From contig CAAFTW010000026.1 of the NCBI GenBank assembly GCA_900766045.1, forward strand, positions 1-26,563: a stretch of DNA of 26,563 bases. The letters are read 5' to 3'. Within the stretch, counting starts at the first letter, position 1, and each line of letters opens with the position of its first letter. A program made the translations under genes and the position numbers. The notes under the pieces are model-generated. The model was not told the origin of the DNA, made no database searches, and saw only the letters and a list, made by a program, of their open reading frames with translations. Of the stretch, positions 13,494 through 20,929 are shown one piece after another. This DNA comes from Clostridia bacterium. GTDB taxonomy: Bacteria > Bacillota > Clostridia > Peptostreptococcales > Anaerovoracaceae.

Positions 13494-14426
13494 TTACAGA
13501 ATCAGATCCGCCAGTTCCTCCGGCGCATCCGTTACTTCTTTCGCATGTTCGATAATTTCCTTCACATCCAGCCTGCAGCCTTCAAAAACTTTTCCGGCAT
13601 CAGCAGAAACACCGTCTCCCTGAAGTTCGATTTCCTGGATGATTCCCTTTTTGGCTCCATAGGTAACCCTGCAGGGCTTTCTGTTTACACAGGATTTCGC
13701 GTCGCAGGTGAACTTCGGAGATTTTCCGAAATTCCACTTCCAGTCTCCGTACTTCTCTGTTTCCAGCCGGCGCGCTTCAGCCAGCTGCTCTTCTGTCATT
13801 TCTGCACGTTCATCGAGTTCCGGATAGTGCACAAGCAGTGCCTCCTGGAAATCCTCCACGCTGCCGCCATTCCAGAACGGCTTTATATTACCGACCTCTG
13901 CCGGATTAGACTGCGTAGCGCGGGACACATAATGTCTGCCCTGCCTTCCGGATACGCTGCGCAGAACGCTCAGATCCGCATCATAAAGCAGGGTACCGTG
14001 CTGCAGAATCCGCCCGTGGGCAATCCTCTGCGCATTTCCTGACACCTTGACGCCGCCGACGTTAATGTCGCATATCCGGCCTTTTTCTGCCGGAATACCC
14101 GCGGCATTCATCGAGGCCAGAATCCCTCTCAGAAGATCATCGTAAGTCTTAAACTTTTCTTCATCCATAATGACGGAATAATTTAAATTTCCCTCATCGT
14201 GATAAACTGTCCCGCCTCCGCTGACCCTTCTGAGAATCTCGATTCCCTGTTTCTGCGCGCGGTAGACGCTCGTCTCCTGATAGATATTCTGGTGGGCGCC
14301 GCAGACGATCACCGGGCTGTTCCGCCAGAGCAGAAGAATATCGCCCTTCTTCTCCGTATCAAAAATGACTTCTTCGCACGCCAGATGGAACGCCGGACTC
14401 CCGTCCGGAATTACAATATACTTCAT
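13494..14426 (-). CDS. lplA: Lipoate-protein ligase / octanoyltransferase family enzyme (upstream copy)
   Basis: First gene of the lipoyl operon, 310 aa. The catalytic domain shows RRVSGGGTVYHDEGNLNYS (66-84) and the reactive lysine in GGVKVSGNAQR (Lys127), then LQHGTLLYDADL. A C-terminal part includes WKWNFGKSPKF and KSCVNRKPCRV, the first typical of LplA small domains; the two nearby Cys are unusual. The start at 14426 (MKYIVIPD) is chosen because AAAGGA lies 6 nt upstream; the frame extends another 11 codons without a site. A TATAAT (minus strand, about 14482) lacks a clear -35 box. It is divergent in sequence from the ligase at 11362, so the two are probably specialised rather than a recent duplication. 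Confidence 0.88.
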   Translation of the reverse strand: MKYIVIPDGSPAFHLACEEVIFDTEKKGDILLLWRNSPVIVCGAHQNIYQETSVYRAQKQGIEILRRVSGGGTVYHDEGNLNYSVIMDEEKFKTYDDLLRGILASMNAAGIPAEKGRICDINVGGVKVSGNAQRIAHGRILQHGTLLYDADLSVLRSVSGRQGRHYVSRATQSNPAEVGNIKPFWNGGSVEDFQEALLVHYPELDERAEMTEEQLAEARRLETEKYGDWKWNFGKSPKFTCDAKSCVNRKPCRVTYGAKKGIIQEIELQGDGVSADAGKVFEGCRLDVKEIIEHAKEVTDAPEELADLIL

Positions 14427-14548
14427 TCCATTCCTTTCTTTCCGCCTTTCCGGCGGCACATTGATCTCACTAAGAAAAATTATAGCACGATTACGCGCGT
14501 ATACAGATTCAGAATTTTTATTATTTCCAGTGTTCTATTTATACCACA

Positions 14549-14597
14549 ACAAAAAGCACGCGGCAAGGGGCTTTCCTGCCCTGCTCGTCACGTGCTT
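14549..14597 (-). terminator. Rho-independent terminator of the thiM-thiE unit
   Basis: Minus strand AAGCACG (14597-14591) pairs with CGTGCTT (14560-14554), with extra pairs inside (GCAGGG and CCCCTTGC), followed by TTTTTG. It lies 160 nt after the thiE stop but only about 22 nt after the stop of the TGA-interrupted frame at 14619. Confidence 0.8.
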
Positions 14598-14618
14598 GTT
14601 ATTTCTGTCCTTATCCGA

Positions 14619-14754
14619 TTATTTCCCCTGCAGCAGACTGGCTTTTCCGATGTTCAGATGCTCCATCCTGAAGCGGTCTGCACGCTCCGGCGCCGCAGAA
14701 GCCGGAATGATCCCTGTTCAGCCTCCTGACTGCGGTTCATTCCCCGGGAAAGTC
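14619..14754 (-). other. Unassigned coding-like stretch between thiE and its terminator
   Basis: The minus-strand frame reads SGG, TGA (14718-14720), then TGIIPASAAPERADRF and MEHLNIGKASLLQGK to TAA at 14619, just before the terminator. Codon use looks normal for this window and AGGAGG lies just before the TGA. No usable start codon exists upstream in this frame (the previous stop is inside thiE). It may be the 3' remnant of a gene, a gene with a non-standard start, or chance. A different frame has a poorly supported 28-codon ORF (MNRSQEAEQG...). Confidence 0.3.
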
Positions 14755-15429
14755 TTATCTTCCGAGCATCTTCAGGGTCTGGCGTTTCAGATCCTCGGTT
14801 CCCTTGAGAATTTCTTTTTGTCCGAAAATCGCGGAGATGACGGCAATGCCGCAGATGCCGCTTCCGGCAAGATCAACGACGTTATCTCTGGTGATGCCGC
14901 CGATGGCAATGACCGGAATGTTTACGGCTTCGCAGATTGCCTTCAAGGTGTCATAGCTGACATCCTCTGCATCGTCTTTCGAGGAGGTCGGGAAAACCGC
15001 GCCGACGCCCAGATAATCCGCGCCGCGCTTTTCTGCGAGAACGGCCTCTTCAACGGTTTCTGCCGAAACGCCCAGGATCTTATCCGGGCCGATCAGCTTA
15101 CGAACATCATCGGCTTCCATGTCAGACTGGCCGACGTGCACGCCGTCCGCGTCACAGTCGATGCCGACCTGAACATTGTCATTTACGACGAATGGAACAT
15201 GATACTGGGCGCAGAGTTTCTTGAAGTCCTTTGCTTCCTCAAGGAATTCCTCATCGCCCATGTGTTTCTCACGGATCTGTACGAAGGTCGCACCGCCTTT
15301 CAGCGCGTCTTCCAGCTGCTCATGCAGAGTCTGCTTTCCGGTCCAGTGCTGGTCCGTGACGGCATAGAGCAGAAGATCGTCCTCCGTCAGATTGTGACGG
15401 TCAAAGTGATCACGATTATCGGATTTCAT
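14755..15429 (-). CDS. thiE: Thiamine-phosphate synthase ThiE
   Basis: Joins HMP diphosphate and thiazole phosphate to thiamine phosphate. Family marks: LYAVTDQHW at the first strand, VQIREKHM (pyrophosphate side), NDNVQVG, GVHVGQSDM (97-104), LGVSAET, GAVFPTSSKDDAE (144-156) and AIGGI. This includes the pyrophosphate-binding pattern that the TenI-like gene at 6450 lacks. The length is 224 aa. ATG at 15429 is chosen because GAAGG lies 8 nt upstream; it overlaps the thiM stop by 14 nt, so the two are translationally coupled. Under the TPP riboswitch at 16352. Confidence 0.95.
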   Translation of the reverse strand: MKSDNRDHFDRHNLTEDDLLLYAVTDQHWTGKQTLHEQLEDALKGGATFVQIREKHMGDEEFLEEAKDFKKLCAQYHVPFVVNDNVQVGIDCDADGVHVGQSDMEADDVRKLIGPDKILGVSAETVEEAVLAEKRGADYLGVGAVFPTSSKDDAEDVSYDTLKAICEAVNIPVIAIGGITRDNVVDLAGSGICGIAVISAIFGQKEILKGTEDLKRQTLKMLGR

Positions 15430-16237
15430 ACTTGGCACCTTCTTCCAGCTTGTCTCCGGTCATGTTATAGATGGCATCGATGATGTGGCCGCGGAATGCG
15501 ACGTTTCCATCGCCTTCACGCATGTACTTCCAGCCGATTTCACCGGCAAGGCCCATGGTGCAGACGGCTGCTGCCGCTGCTTCCAGCTCGTTATCCGGGT
15601 TAGCGACAAGGAAAGCGGTCATCATGCCGGAAAGCTGGCAGCCGGTTCCGGTGATTCTGCCCATCTCTTTACGTCCGTTGCGGATGACATAGCACTTTTC
15701 CCCGTCGGAAACCAGGTCGATGGCGCCGGTTACCGCAACGATGGAGCCCGCGGCCTTCGCAAATTTCTTTACAAAAGCAACAGAAGCGTCCAGGTTGTCC
15801 TCTGTCACAGCATCTGCAACGTCCGCGTCAACGCCCTGTGTCGTTCCGCTTCCGTTTGCCAGGGTCTTGATCTCGGAAATATTTCCGCGGATGACATCAA
15901 GCTTCAGTTCTTTCATCAGCTTCAGCGCGGTATTGGTGCGCAGTCTGCTGGCACCTGCTCCCACCGGATCCAGCAGGACCTTGTGTCCGAGTTCGTTTGC
16001 TTTCTTTCCGGCTGCGAACATGGACGGAATCGTGCGGCTGTTCAGTGTTCCGATGTTGATGTTCAGTCCTCCGCAGATGCTTGTAATATCTTCTACATCA
16101 TCGATATCATCTGCCATGATCGGACTCGCTCCGCATGCCAGAATAACGTTTGCGACATCGTTTACGGTTACGTAATTGGTGATGTTATGTACCAGCGCGC
16201 TGTTTTTTCTCAAGTTGTCCAGACAATCTTTCAGCAT
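15416..16237 (-). CDS. thiM: Hydroxyethylthiazole kinase ThiM
   Basis: Ribokinase-fold kinase that phosphorylates 5-(2-hydroxyethyl)-4-methylthiazole, salvaging the thiazole half of thiamine for ThiE. Marks: VHNITNYVTVNDVANV, GASPIMADDIDDV (substrate side), LLDPVGAGASRLR, VIRGNISEI, VAVTGAIDLVSD and the ATP/catalytic GTGCQLSG near 195. The start at 16237 (MLKDCLDN) gives 273 aa. The longer frame back to 16402 runs through the riboswitch terminator and is rejected. The ribosome site GGAAAGGAAG is partly inside a perfect 16-bp palindrome (16253-16268), so translation may also be controlled. Confidence 0.95.
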   Translation of the reverse strand: MLKDCLDNLRKNSALVHNITNYVTVNDVANVILACGASPIMADDIDDVEDITSICGGLNINIGTLNSRTIPSMFAAGKKANELGHKVLLDPVGAGASRLRTNTALKLMKELKLDVIRGNISEIKTLANGSGTTQGVDADVADAVTEDNLDASVAFVKKFAKAAGSIVAVTGAIDLVSDGEKCYVIRNGRKEMGRITGTGCQLSGMMTAFLVANPDNELEAAAAAVCTMGLAGEIGWKYMREGDGNVAFRGHIIDAIYNMTGDKLEEGAKYEIR

Positions 16238-16252
16238 ATTCTTATTCTTCCT

Positions 16253-16268
16253 TTCCTGCGCGCAGGAA
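16253..16268 (-). promoter_or_regulatory. Palindromic hairpin at the thiM ribosome binding site
   Basis: TTCCTGCGCGCAGGAA is a perfect 16-bp palindrome ending about 16 nt before the thiM ATG and overlapping the first bases of the AGGAAAGGAAG site. It could mask part of the site, or simply be a leader hairpin. Confidence 0.45.
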
Positions 16269-16303
16269 GCGGGACTCTTCTTCCGCATTTTCCGCGGCAA
16301 AAG

Positions 16304-16339
16304 AAAAAACCGCATTATGCCAGCCGGCAGAACACGGTT
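16304..16339 (-). terminator. Terminator of the thiM TPP riboswitch
   Basis: Minus strand AACCG ... TGCC pairs with GGCA ... CGGTT, with TT/AA pairs between small internal loops, followed by TTTTC. It sits directly after the aptamer and before the thiM start. Confidence 0.65.
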
Positions 16340-16351
16340 ATCATCCATTCT

Positions 16352-16434
16352 CTTTCCTACGTTGGCATTATCCAAATCAGGTTCCGGGTAAAGGTGTTTC
16401 ACCTACTCTCAGCCTGCCGGAGCAAGCTCCCCCT
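16352..16434 (-). promoter_or_regulatory. TPP riboswitch (THI element) controlling thiM-thiE
   Basis: Minus strand contains GGGGGAGCTTGCTCCGG, GCTGAGAGTAGG, ACCTGATTTGGATAATGCC and the closing CGTAGGAAAG. A P3-like arm (AGGTGAAACACCT) lies between the conserved parts. It is the second THI element in the window, so thiazole synthesis and thiazole salvage answer to the same signal. Confidence 0.95.
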
Positions 16435-16453
16435 TTTTGTTTCTTATGCCTAT

Positions 16454-16482
16454 ATTATATAAATCATCTGCAGCAGAATCAA
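16454..16482 (-). promoter_or_regulatory. Promoter of thiM-thiE
   Basis: Minus strand: TTGATT (16482-16477), a 17-bp spacer, TATAAT (16459-16454), about 20 nt before the riboswitch. Confidence 0.82.
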
Positions 16483-16633
16483 GCCCGCGCATTTTCTGGC
16501 AGCATGAAGAGATTCCCCTGCCCCGGGCTTTTGTTTTGGGTTTTCATTCCCGCCCGACACATCGATCTTCTTTATTATACCAACCAATCACATCGGTATT
16601 ATTTATTCAACCATGACTCAGCAATTCACGAAA

Positions 16634-17746
16634 CTATTTCAGATTCTCCGGATTCAGTCCTTCAAGCTCCGGAACGACGAATCTTCCGTCCTTTCTGATC
16701 AGACGGTCATCAAACCAGATTTCTCCGCCACCGTACTCCGGGCGCTGGATCAGAACCAGATCCCAGTGAACCGCTGACTTATTTCCGTTCGGCGCATCCT
16801 CATAGCACATTCCCGGTGTCAGATGAATGCTTCCGCTGATTTTCTCATCGAACAGAATATTTTTCATCGGCTTCAGTACATACGGGTTCAGGCCCAGGGA
16901 AAATTCTCCGAAGTATCTCGCGCCTTCATCCGTGTCCAGGTACTTGTTGATTCTCTCGTCATCATTGCATGTCGCCTTGACAATCTTTCCGTTTTCAATC
17001 TCAAAACGGACATCCTCATAGGTGAATCCGCCTATTGCGGATGGTGTATTATACTGGATCACGCCGTTCATGGAATCCTTCACTGGTGCTGTGTAAACCT
17101 CACCGTCCGGGATATTCATATCGCCGGCGCACTTCACAGCAGGAATCCCCTTGATGGAGAAGGTCAGATCCGTTCCCGGACCGACCAGATGAACGTTGTC
17201 CGTGCGGTTCATAAGATCCTGCAGGGCGTCCATTTCCTTATTCATCCTGGAATAATCCATCGTGCAGACCTGATAGAAGAAATCCTCAAAAGCCTCCTGG
17301 CTCATATTGGCGCTCTGTGCCATGGCCGGGGACGGGTGGCGCAGAATGACCCACTTGGTGTGATCGACGCGTTCATTCAGGGCCGGCAGCATCATCTTCT
17401 CATACAGATTCATCTTTTCCGCCGGAACGTCCGTGAACTCGCCGCTGTTCTCCGGTGCGCGCACACCGATGTAGGCATCCATCTGCTTCATCAGATACAG
17501 CTCCGCGTCATCCATCATCTTCAGCTGCTCCTCATCGCAGCCCATGATGACCTCACGCTCAACCGTGGAATCGCTGGCGTGAACGAACGGGCGGCCGCCC
17601 GCTTTATAGATCTCCTTGATGACCTGGCGGACCAGCGGAACGCACTCCTGTCCCGTGTAGCTGACCCAGACCTTCTCTCCCGGCTGGATTCTCGTGGAAT
17701 AGCCGACCAGAATCTGCGCCAGTTTAATATCTCTGCTGTCTATCAT
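16634..17746 (-). CDS. M29-family metallo-aminopeptidase (AmpS/PepS type)
   Basis: Cytoplasmic leucyl-type aminopeptidase of peptidase family M29, which removes N-terminal residues from peptides using two metal ions. The ligand pattern is complete: Glu216 in NIPDGEVYTAP, Glu281 in YFGEFSLGLNP, His308 in GSIHLTPG, and His327 with Asp329 in SAVHWDLV. The 370-aa length is close to the usual 370-415. AAGGGAG lies 10 nt before the ATG. There is no obvious functional link with its neighbours. A TATAAT on the minus strand about 110 nt upstream (near 17852), with TTATCA 16 bp before it, may be the promoter. No clear terminator is visible between its stop and the thiM promoter. Confidence 0.92.
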   Translation of the reverse strand: MIDSRDIKLAQILVGYSTRIQPGEKVWVSYTGQECVPLVRQVIKEIYKAGGRPFVHASDSTVEREVIMGCDEEQLKMMDDAELYLMKQMDAYIGVRAPENSGEFTDVPAEKMNLYEKMMLPALNERVDHTKWVILRHPSPAMAQSANMSQEAFEDFFYQVCTMDYSRMNKEMDALQDLMNRTDNVHLVGPGTDLTFSIKGIPAVKCAGDMNIPDGEVYTAPVKDSMNGVIQYNTPSAIGGFTYEDVRFEIENGKIVKATCNDDERINKYLDTDEGARYFGEFSLGLNPYVLKPMKNILFDEKISGSIHLTPGMCYEDAPNGNKSAVHWDLVLIQRPEYGGGEIWFDDRLIRKDGRFVVPELEGLNPENLK

Positions 17747-17897
17747 GACTATATCTCCCTTCTGATGATCCTATTATACATGTAATTCCTTGCCTGTTAT
17801 TATTTTGTCCTGCGGAAACTGCCGAACCTGTCACAGACTATCTGTTATTATACCACCTGCCGCTCCGCTGATAACCTCTCCGCTAGATCTACAGAAC

Positions 17898-17944
17898 GCA
17901 AAAACTCCCGGCAGACACGTGTTTACGCATCATTTCCGAGAGTT
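17898..17944 (-). terminator. Rho-independent terminator after the YitT-type gene
   Basis: Minus strand ACTCTCGG (17943-17936) pairs with CCGGGAGT (17911-17904), with a long loop holding a smaller hairpin (CGTAAACACG), followed by TTTTTG. Confidence 0.78.
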
Positions 17945-18005
17945 CTGCTCTATCCCTTTGGTTTATATTGAATATGAGTGTCCGGCTGACGGCGGTCACG
18001 AAAAA

Positions 18006-18899
18006 TCATTCCGCAGTTTCCGGCTTTTTTCTGCAGATTCTCTGCGGCTCGCTTTCAATGACTTTCGGCTTGTAATAGACCTCTCCGACGTTATAAATCG
18101 TCACAAACGCGTCCGGATCGACCTTCATAACGTGGTTGATCAGCTGATTGTATTCTCCCCGCTCCACGATGACCTCAAGCTCCGGATGCACGCTGTTGCT
18201 GTAGGCCCCGATCTGCTGATACATAGACGCGCCGCTGTGCATCTCATTCAGTACAAAGTCTTTGATTTCATCCACTTGTTCAGATACGATGCAGACTTTC
18301 TTGCGGTTTTTCATGCCAAAGATAATATGGTCAAGGATGATGCCGTTTAAGTACGTTCCCAGGAGACTCAGTACTCCGGTCTTTGCGTCATAAACAAAGA
18401 AAGACGAAATCGACACACACGCTCCGGCAACAGCCATTCCCGTACCCAGCGGAATCCGGAAATACTTATTCAGCATCATGGAAATGACGTCCAGTCCGCC
18501 GGAAGAAGAATTCCGTACAAACAGAATGGCAAGGCCGAAGCTGACTACAAACAGATAGCAGATCAGATCCAGAAAACTTTCATGCATGATGCCGTGATAA
18601 TCCGGCAGCACTTTTTCATATAACTCGATAACCAGCGACAGAAGAATCGACGTGTACACGGTCTTCGCCGCAAACTCCTTACTGACAAAAAAGTAAGCGA
18701 GGATCAGGCACAGGATGTTCAACACCATGGTCCAGGAACCGACCGAAAGCCCGACCGGAAGCAGCTTCACCAGAACCACCGCGAGTCCGGAAACACTTGC
18801 CACCGCCAGATGGCTCGGCATCATAAAGAAGAAAACGGCCGACGCTGCGATCCATGTACCCAGCGTCAGCATTAGAAAATTCACCAGTTTGTCTTTCAT
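18006..18899 (-). CDS. YitT family membrane protein with C-terminal DUF2179 domain
   Basis: Membrane protein of 297 aa with about six N-terminal hydrophobic segments (1-205), including the family's SSSGGLDVISMMLNKYF stretch, and a cytosolic DUF2179 domain (about 215-285; VCIVSEQVDEIKDFVLNEMHSGASM). Family members are poorly understood putative transporters, and the C-terminal fold is ferredoxin-like, suggesting ligand sensing. The ATG follows GGGGGT. A good promoter (TTGCAA, 17 bp, TACAAT, minus strand 18974-18946) lies 47 nt upstream. It is divergent from the LuxR-type regulator, which might control it. Confidence 0.9.
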   Translation of the reverse strand: MKDKLVNFLMLTLGTWIAASAVFFFMMPSHLAVASVSGLAVVLVKLLPVGLSVGSWTMVLNILCLILAYFFVSKEFAAKTVYTSILLSLVIELYEKVLPDYHGIMHESFLDLICYLFVVSFGLAILFVRNSSSGGLDVISMMLNKYFRIPLGTGMAVAGACVSISSFFVYDAKTGVLSLLGTYLNGIILDHIIFGMKNRKKVCIVSEQVDEIKDFVLNEMHSGASMYQQIGAYSNSVHPELEVIVERGEYNQLINHVMKVDPDAFVTIYNVGEVYYKPKVIESEPQRICRKKPETAE

Positions 18900-18945
18900 T
18901 GCGTACCCCCGTTTATTGTTGTTTCTGCGTATTTACCAAAAATGT

Positions 18946-18974
18946 ATTGTATGGAGACAAATGGAGATTTGCAA
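18946..18974 (-). promoter_or_regulatory. Promoter of the yitT-like gene
   Basis: Minus strand: TTGCAA (18974-18969), a 17-bp spacer, TACAAT (18951-18946), 47 nt before the start codon. Confidence 0.65.
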
Positions 18975-19123
18975 GTGAAAAGCCGGTATTTTGTATCCAC
19001 GCACGGCAATTTCGCCTTTCTAAGCCTTATTATTGTCTCCGATCTACAAGTTTATCTTCATTTTCATATTTCTTCACCTTGCCCGCCAGGACGGTTCTCA
19101 TGGCTGGAAGGGCAGGCCGCTTA

Positions 19124-19152
19124 TTGACGCCGTTATCCAGGTTTGGTAAAAT
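19124..19152 (+). promoter_or_regulatory. Promoter of the LuxR-type regulator gene
   Basis: TTGACG (19124-19129), a 17-bp spacer, TAAAAT (19147-19152), giving a leader of about 98 nt before the start at 19257. Confidence 0.72.
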
Positions 19153-19256
19153 CAATATTATTACTAGACATTTTATTTTGTAATTGCAACGGAAATACAC
19201 TGAATAATATAACATTAAAATCATCTCTTCAGCATATTTTAAAAGCGAGGACGCCG

Positions 19257-20738
19257 ATGACGTACAATATTTCTTTTGATATCTGCGCGACCGCAGTCAC
19301 TGCGATCGCACTCTACACGATCCTGTTCCGGCGAGATCTGCAGCGAGCCTCTAACCGCATCCTGCTTGTCATGCTCATTATGCATTTTATTTCCGAAGTC
19401 CTTGATATCTGGAGTTCTTACGTAAATTCTTATCCGCAGACCTGCAGTCTTCTGCTTCGTGATTTTACCAATTACACATTCCTTGCGATCCATACGAGTG
19501 AAGCATGCGTCTTTCTCTGCTACCTGCTTACACAGCTCGGCATGTGGAAGAGTTTAAAAAAATGGCAGAAGGCACTTATGATTCTGCCGGAGATTCTGCT
19601 TATTCTGCTGCCTCTGGCGCTGAATCCGTTCCTGCGCTGTACGTTTTACTACGATCAGCAGAACGTGTACCGACATGGCCCGCTGATGCCTCCGCTGTAT
19701 ATCGGCGGCGTCTTATACATGTTCCTCTGCATCTTCCTGGTTGCCCGGAAGCGTGAACGCCTTACATTCAGGCAGAGAAGGGCCGCCCTTGCACTTCTCT
19801 TTCTGTCCGCCGTACCGATCCTGATCCAGAGTCTGTTCATGCAGCACCAGCTGATCGAACTGTTCTTTCAGTCGCTTGGACTGTACGGATATATCCTTAC
19901 AGTGGAGAACGTAGATGAATGCTATCACCCGGTGACACACACACGGAACCGCCATGCGCTGATCCGGGATCTGGCCCCGTATTTCATGAACCAGATTTCT
20001 GTATGCGCCGTCATCATCAAGCTCTCACAAATTGAATACCTGCGGATTTCTTCGATCGGAAGCGATGTATTTCATGGCCTCCGTCTGAACGTCGCAGACT
20101 GGCTGCTTTCTATTTCCGGATACACCAATTTCTACGACTGCGAACGCGGGATATTTACGATTCTGCTTCCAGATCAGAGCAGCAGACAAAAAACACGCAC
20201 ACGGAAAATGATCCGTTCCGGAAAATATTCTGCAGAAAAACTGTGTGCCATGATCGAGGAACGTTTTACAAAAGAATGGAAATACCAGGATTATGACGCT
20301 CTCTTTCCCGTTCAGGTGTCGATGATCCGGATTCCGGAAGATATGCAGTCTATTGAACAGTTCCTGCAGCTGATCTCACTGCCCTATGTACACACAAAAT
20401 CCGGCGTTGTTTACGCAGACAGCAGCGAACTTCTCCGGCAGTTCTGCCAGATGGAGGACGAAGGTACACAGGCTCTCCCGGCGGAACTCCAGGAATCGCT
20501 GGATAACTTCCTGTCCGGAATCGCAAAACTGACGCCTGCCGAGCGCAATATCGCCGACCTCTACATGAACGGTTACGAGATTGCAGATATTCCAGACAAG
20601 GCGTTTATCAGCATGAACACCGTCAAAAAACATAACAAGAATATTTACCGGAAACTCGGAATCAGGTCCCGCGATGAACTTATGCTTTACGTCGATCTCT
20701 TTGAACGCTGTGGAAAAATCGACGATCTTTACCGGTAA
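19257..20738 (+). CDS. Membrane-anchored LuxR-type regulator with a degenerate GGDEF-like domain
   Basis: One-component membrane regulator of 493 aa. The N-terminal part (about 1-215) has seven hydrophobic segments, like 7TM sensor domains. A middle region (about 218-400) resembles a GGDEF domain that has lost catalysis: HPVTHTRNRHALIRDL matches the DPLTGLYNR entry, and IIKLSQIEYLRISSIGSDVFHG matches the DHFKxINDxxGHxxGD segment, but the signature loop reads CERGIFTILLPD instead of GGDEF. The C-terminus (about 423-485) is a LuxR-type helix-turn-helix (LTPAERNIADLYMNG, ISMNTVKKHNKNIYRKLGI). The start at 19257 (MTYNISFD) follows GAGG; the frame extends 38 codons further but overlaps the promoter. 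Signal unknown; candidate targets are the divergent yitT-like gene and the downstream lipoprotein. Confidence 0.82.
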   Translation: MTYNISFDICATAVTAIALYTILFRRDLQRASNRILLVMLIMHFISEVLDIWSSYVNSYPQTCSLLLRDFTNYTFLAIHTSEACVFLCYLLTQLGMWKSLKKWQKALMILPEILLILLPLALNPFLRCTFYYDQQNVYRHGPLMPPLYIGGVLYMFLCIFLVARKRERLTFRQRRAALALLFLSAVPILIQSLFMQHQLIELFFQSLGLYGYILTVENVDECYHPVTHTRNRHALIRDLAPYFMNQISVCAVIIKLSQIEYLRISSIGSDVFHGLRLNVADWLLSISGYTNFYDCERGIFTILLPDQSSRQKTRTRKMIRSGKYSAEKLCAMIEERFTKEWKYQDYDALFPVQVSMIRIPEDMQSIEQFLQLISLPYVHTKSGVVYADSSELLRQFCQMEDEGTQALPAELQESLDNFLSGIAKLTPAERNIADLYMNGYEIADIPDKAFISMNTVKKHNKNIYRKLGIRSRDELMLYVDLFERCGKIDDLYR

Positions 20739-20806
20739 ACACCTTCCGCAGCTCTCAGCACGCCTCTCTACACATTGAAATTTCAGCACTTTCACCCACT
20801 CCTCAA

Positions 20807-20829
20807 AAAAGTACCCCAAGTGTACTTTT
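20807..20829 (+). terminator. Possible terminator after the LuxR-type gene
   Basis: AAAAGTAC (20807-20814) pairs with GTACTTTT (20822-20829) around a 7-nt loop. The stem is A/T-rich and the U-run is part of the stem, so efficiency is uncertain. A further hairpin, CACTGCC with GGCAGTG (about 20877-20897), precedes the lipoprotein start. Confidence 0.4.
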
Positions 20830-20929
20830 CAGCATACACGCTGTCATGTTATAAATAAATAAACTGCAAAAACTCACTGCCCGCCGGCAGGCAGTGGATC
20901 GGACAGCAGCATGAAAAAGGAGAAGAACT

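Larger units (their letters stand above)
18900..19256. other. Divergent control region between the yitT-like gene and the LuxR-type regulator
   Basis: 357 bases with no gene but two facing promoters. An 8-bp inverted repeat, GGAGACAA (18953-18960) and TTGTCTCC (19033-19040), spaced by 72 nt, lies between them. The left half falls in the spacer of the yitT-side promoter. The region also has an A/T-rich stretch (19041-19075). The repeat could be a regulator site; that is inference. Confidence 0.5.
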
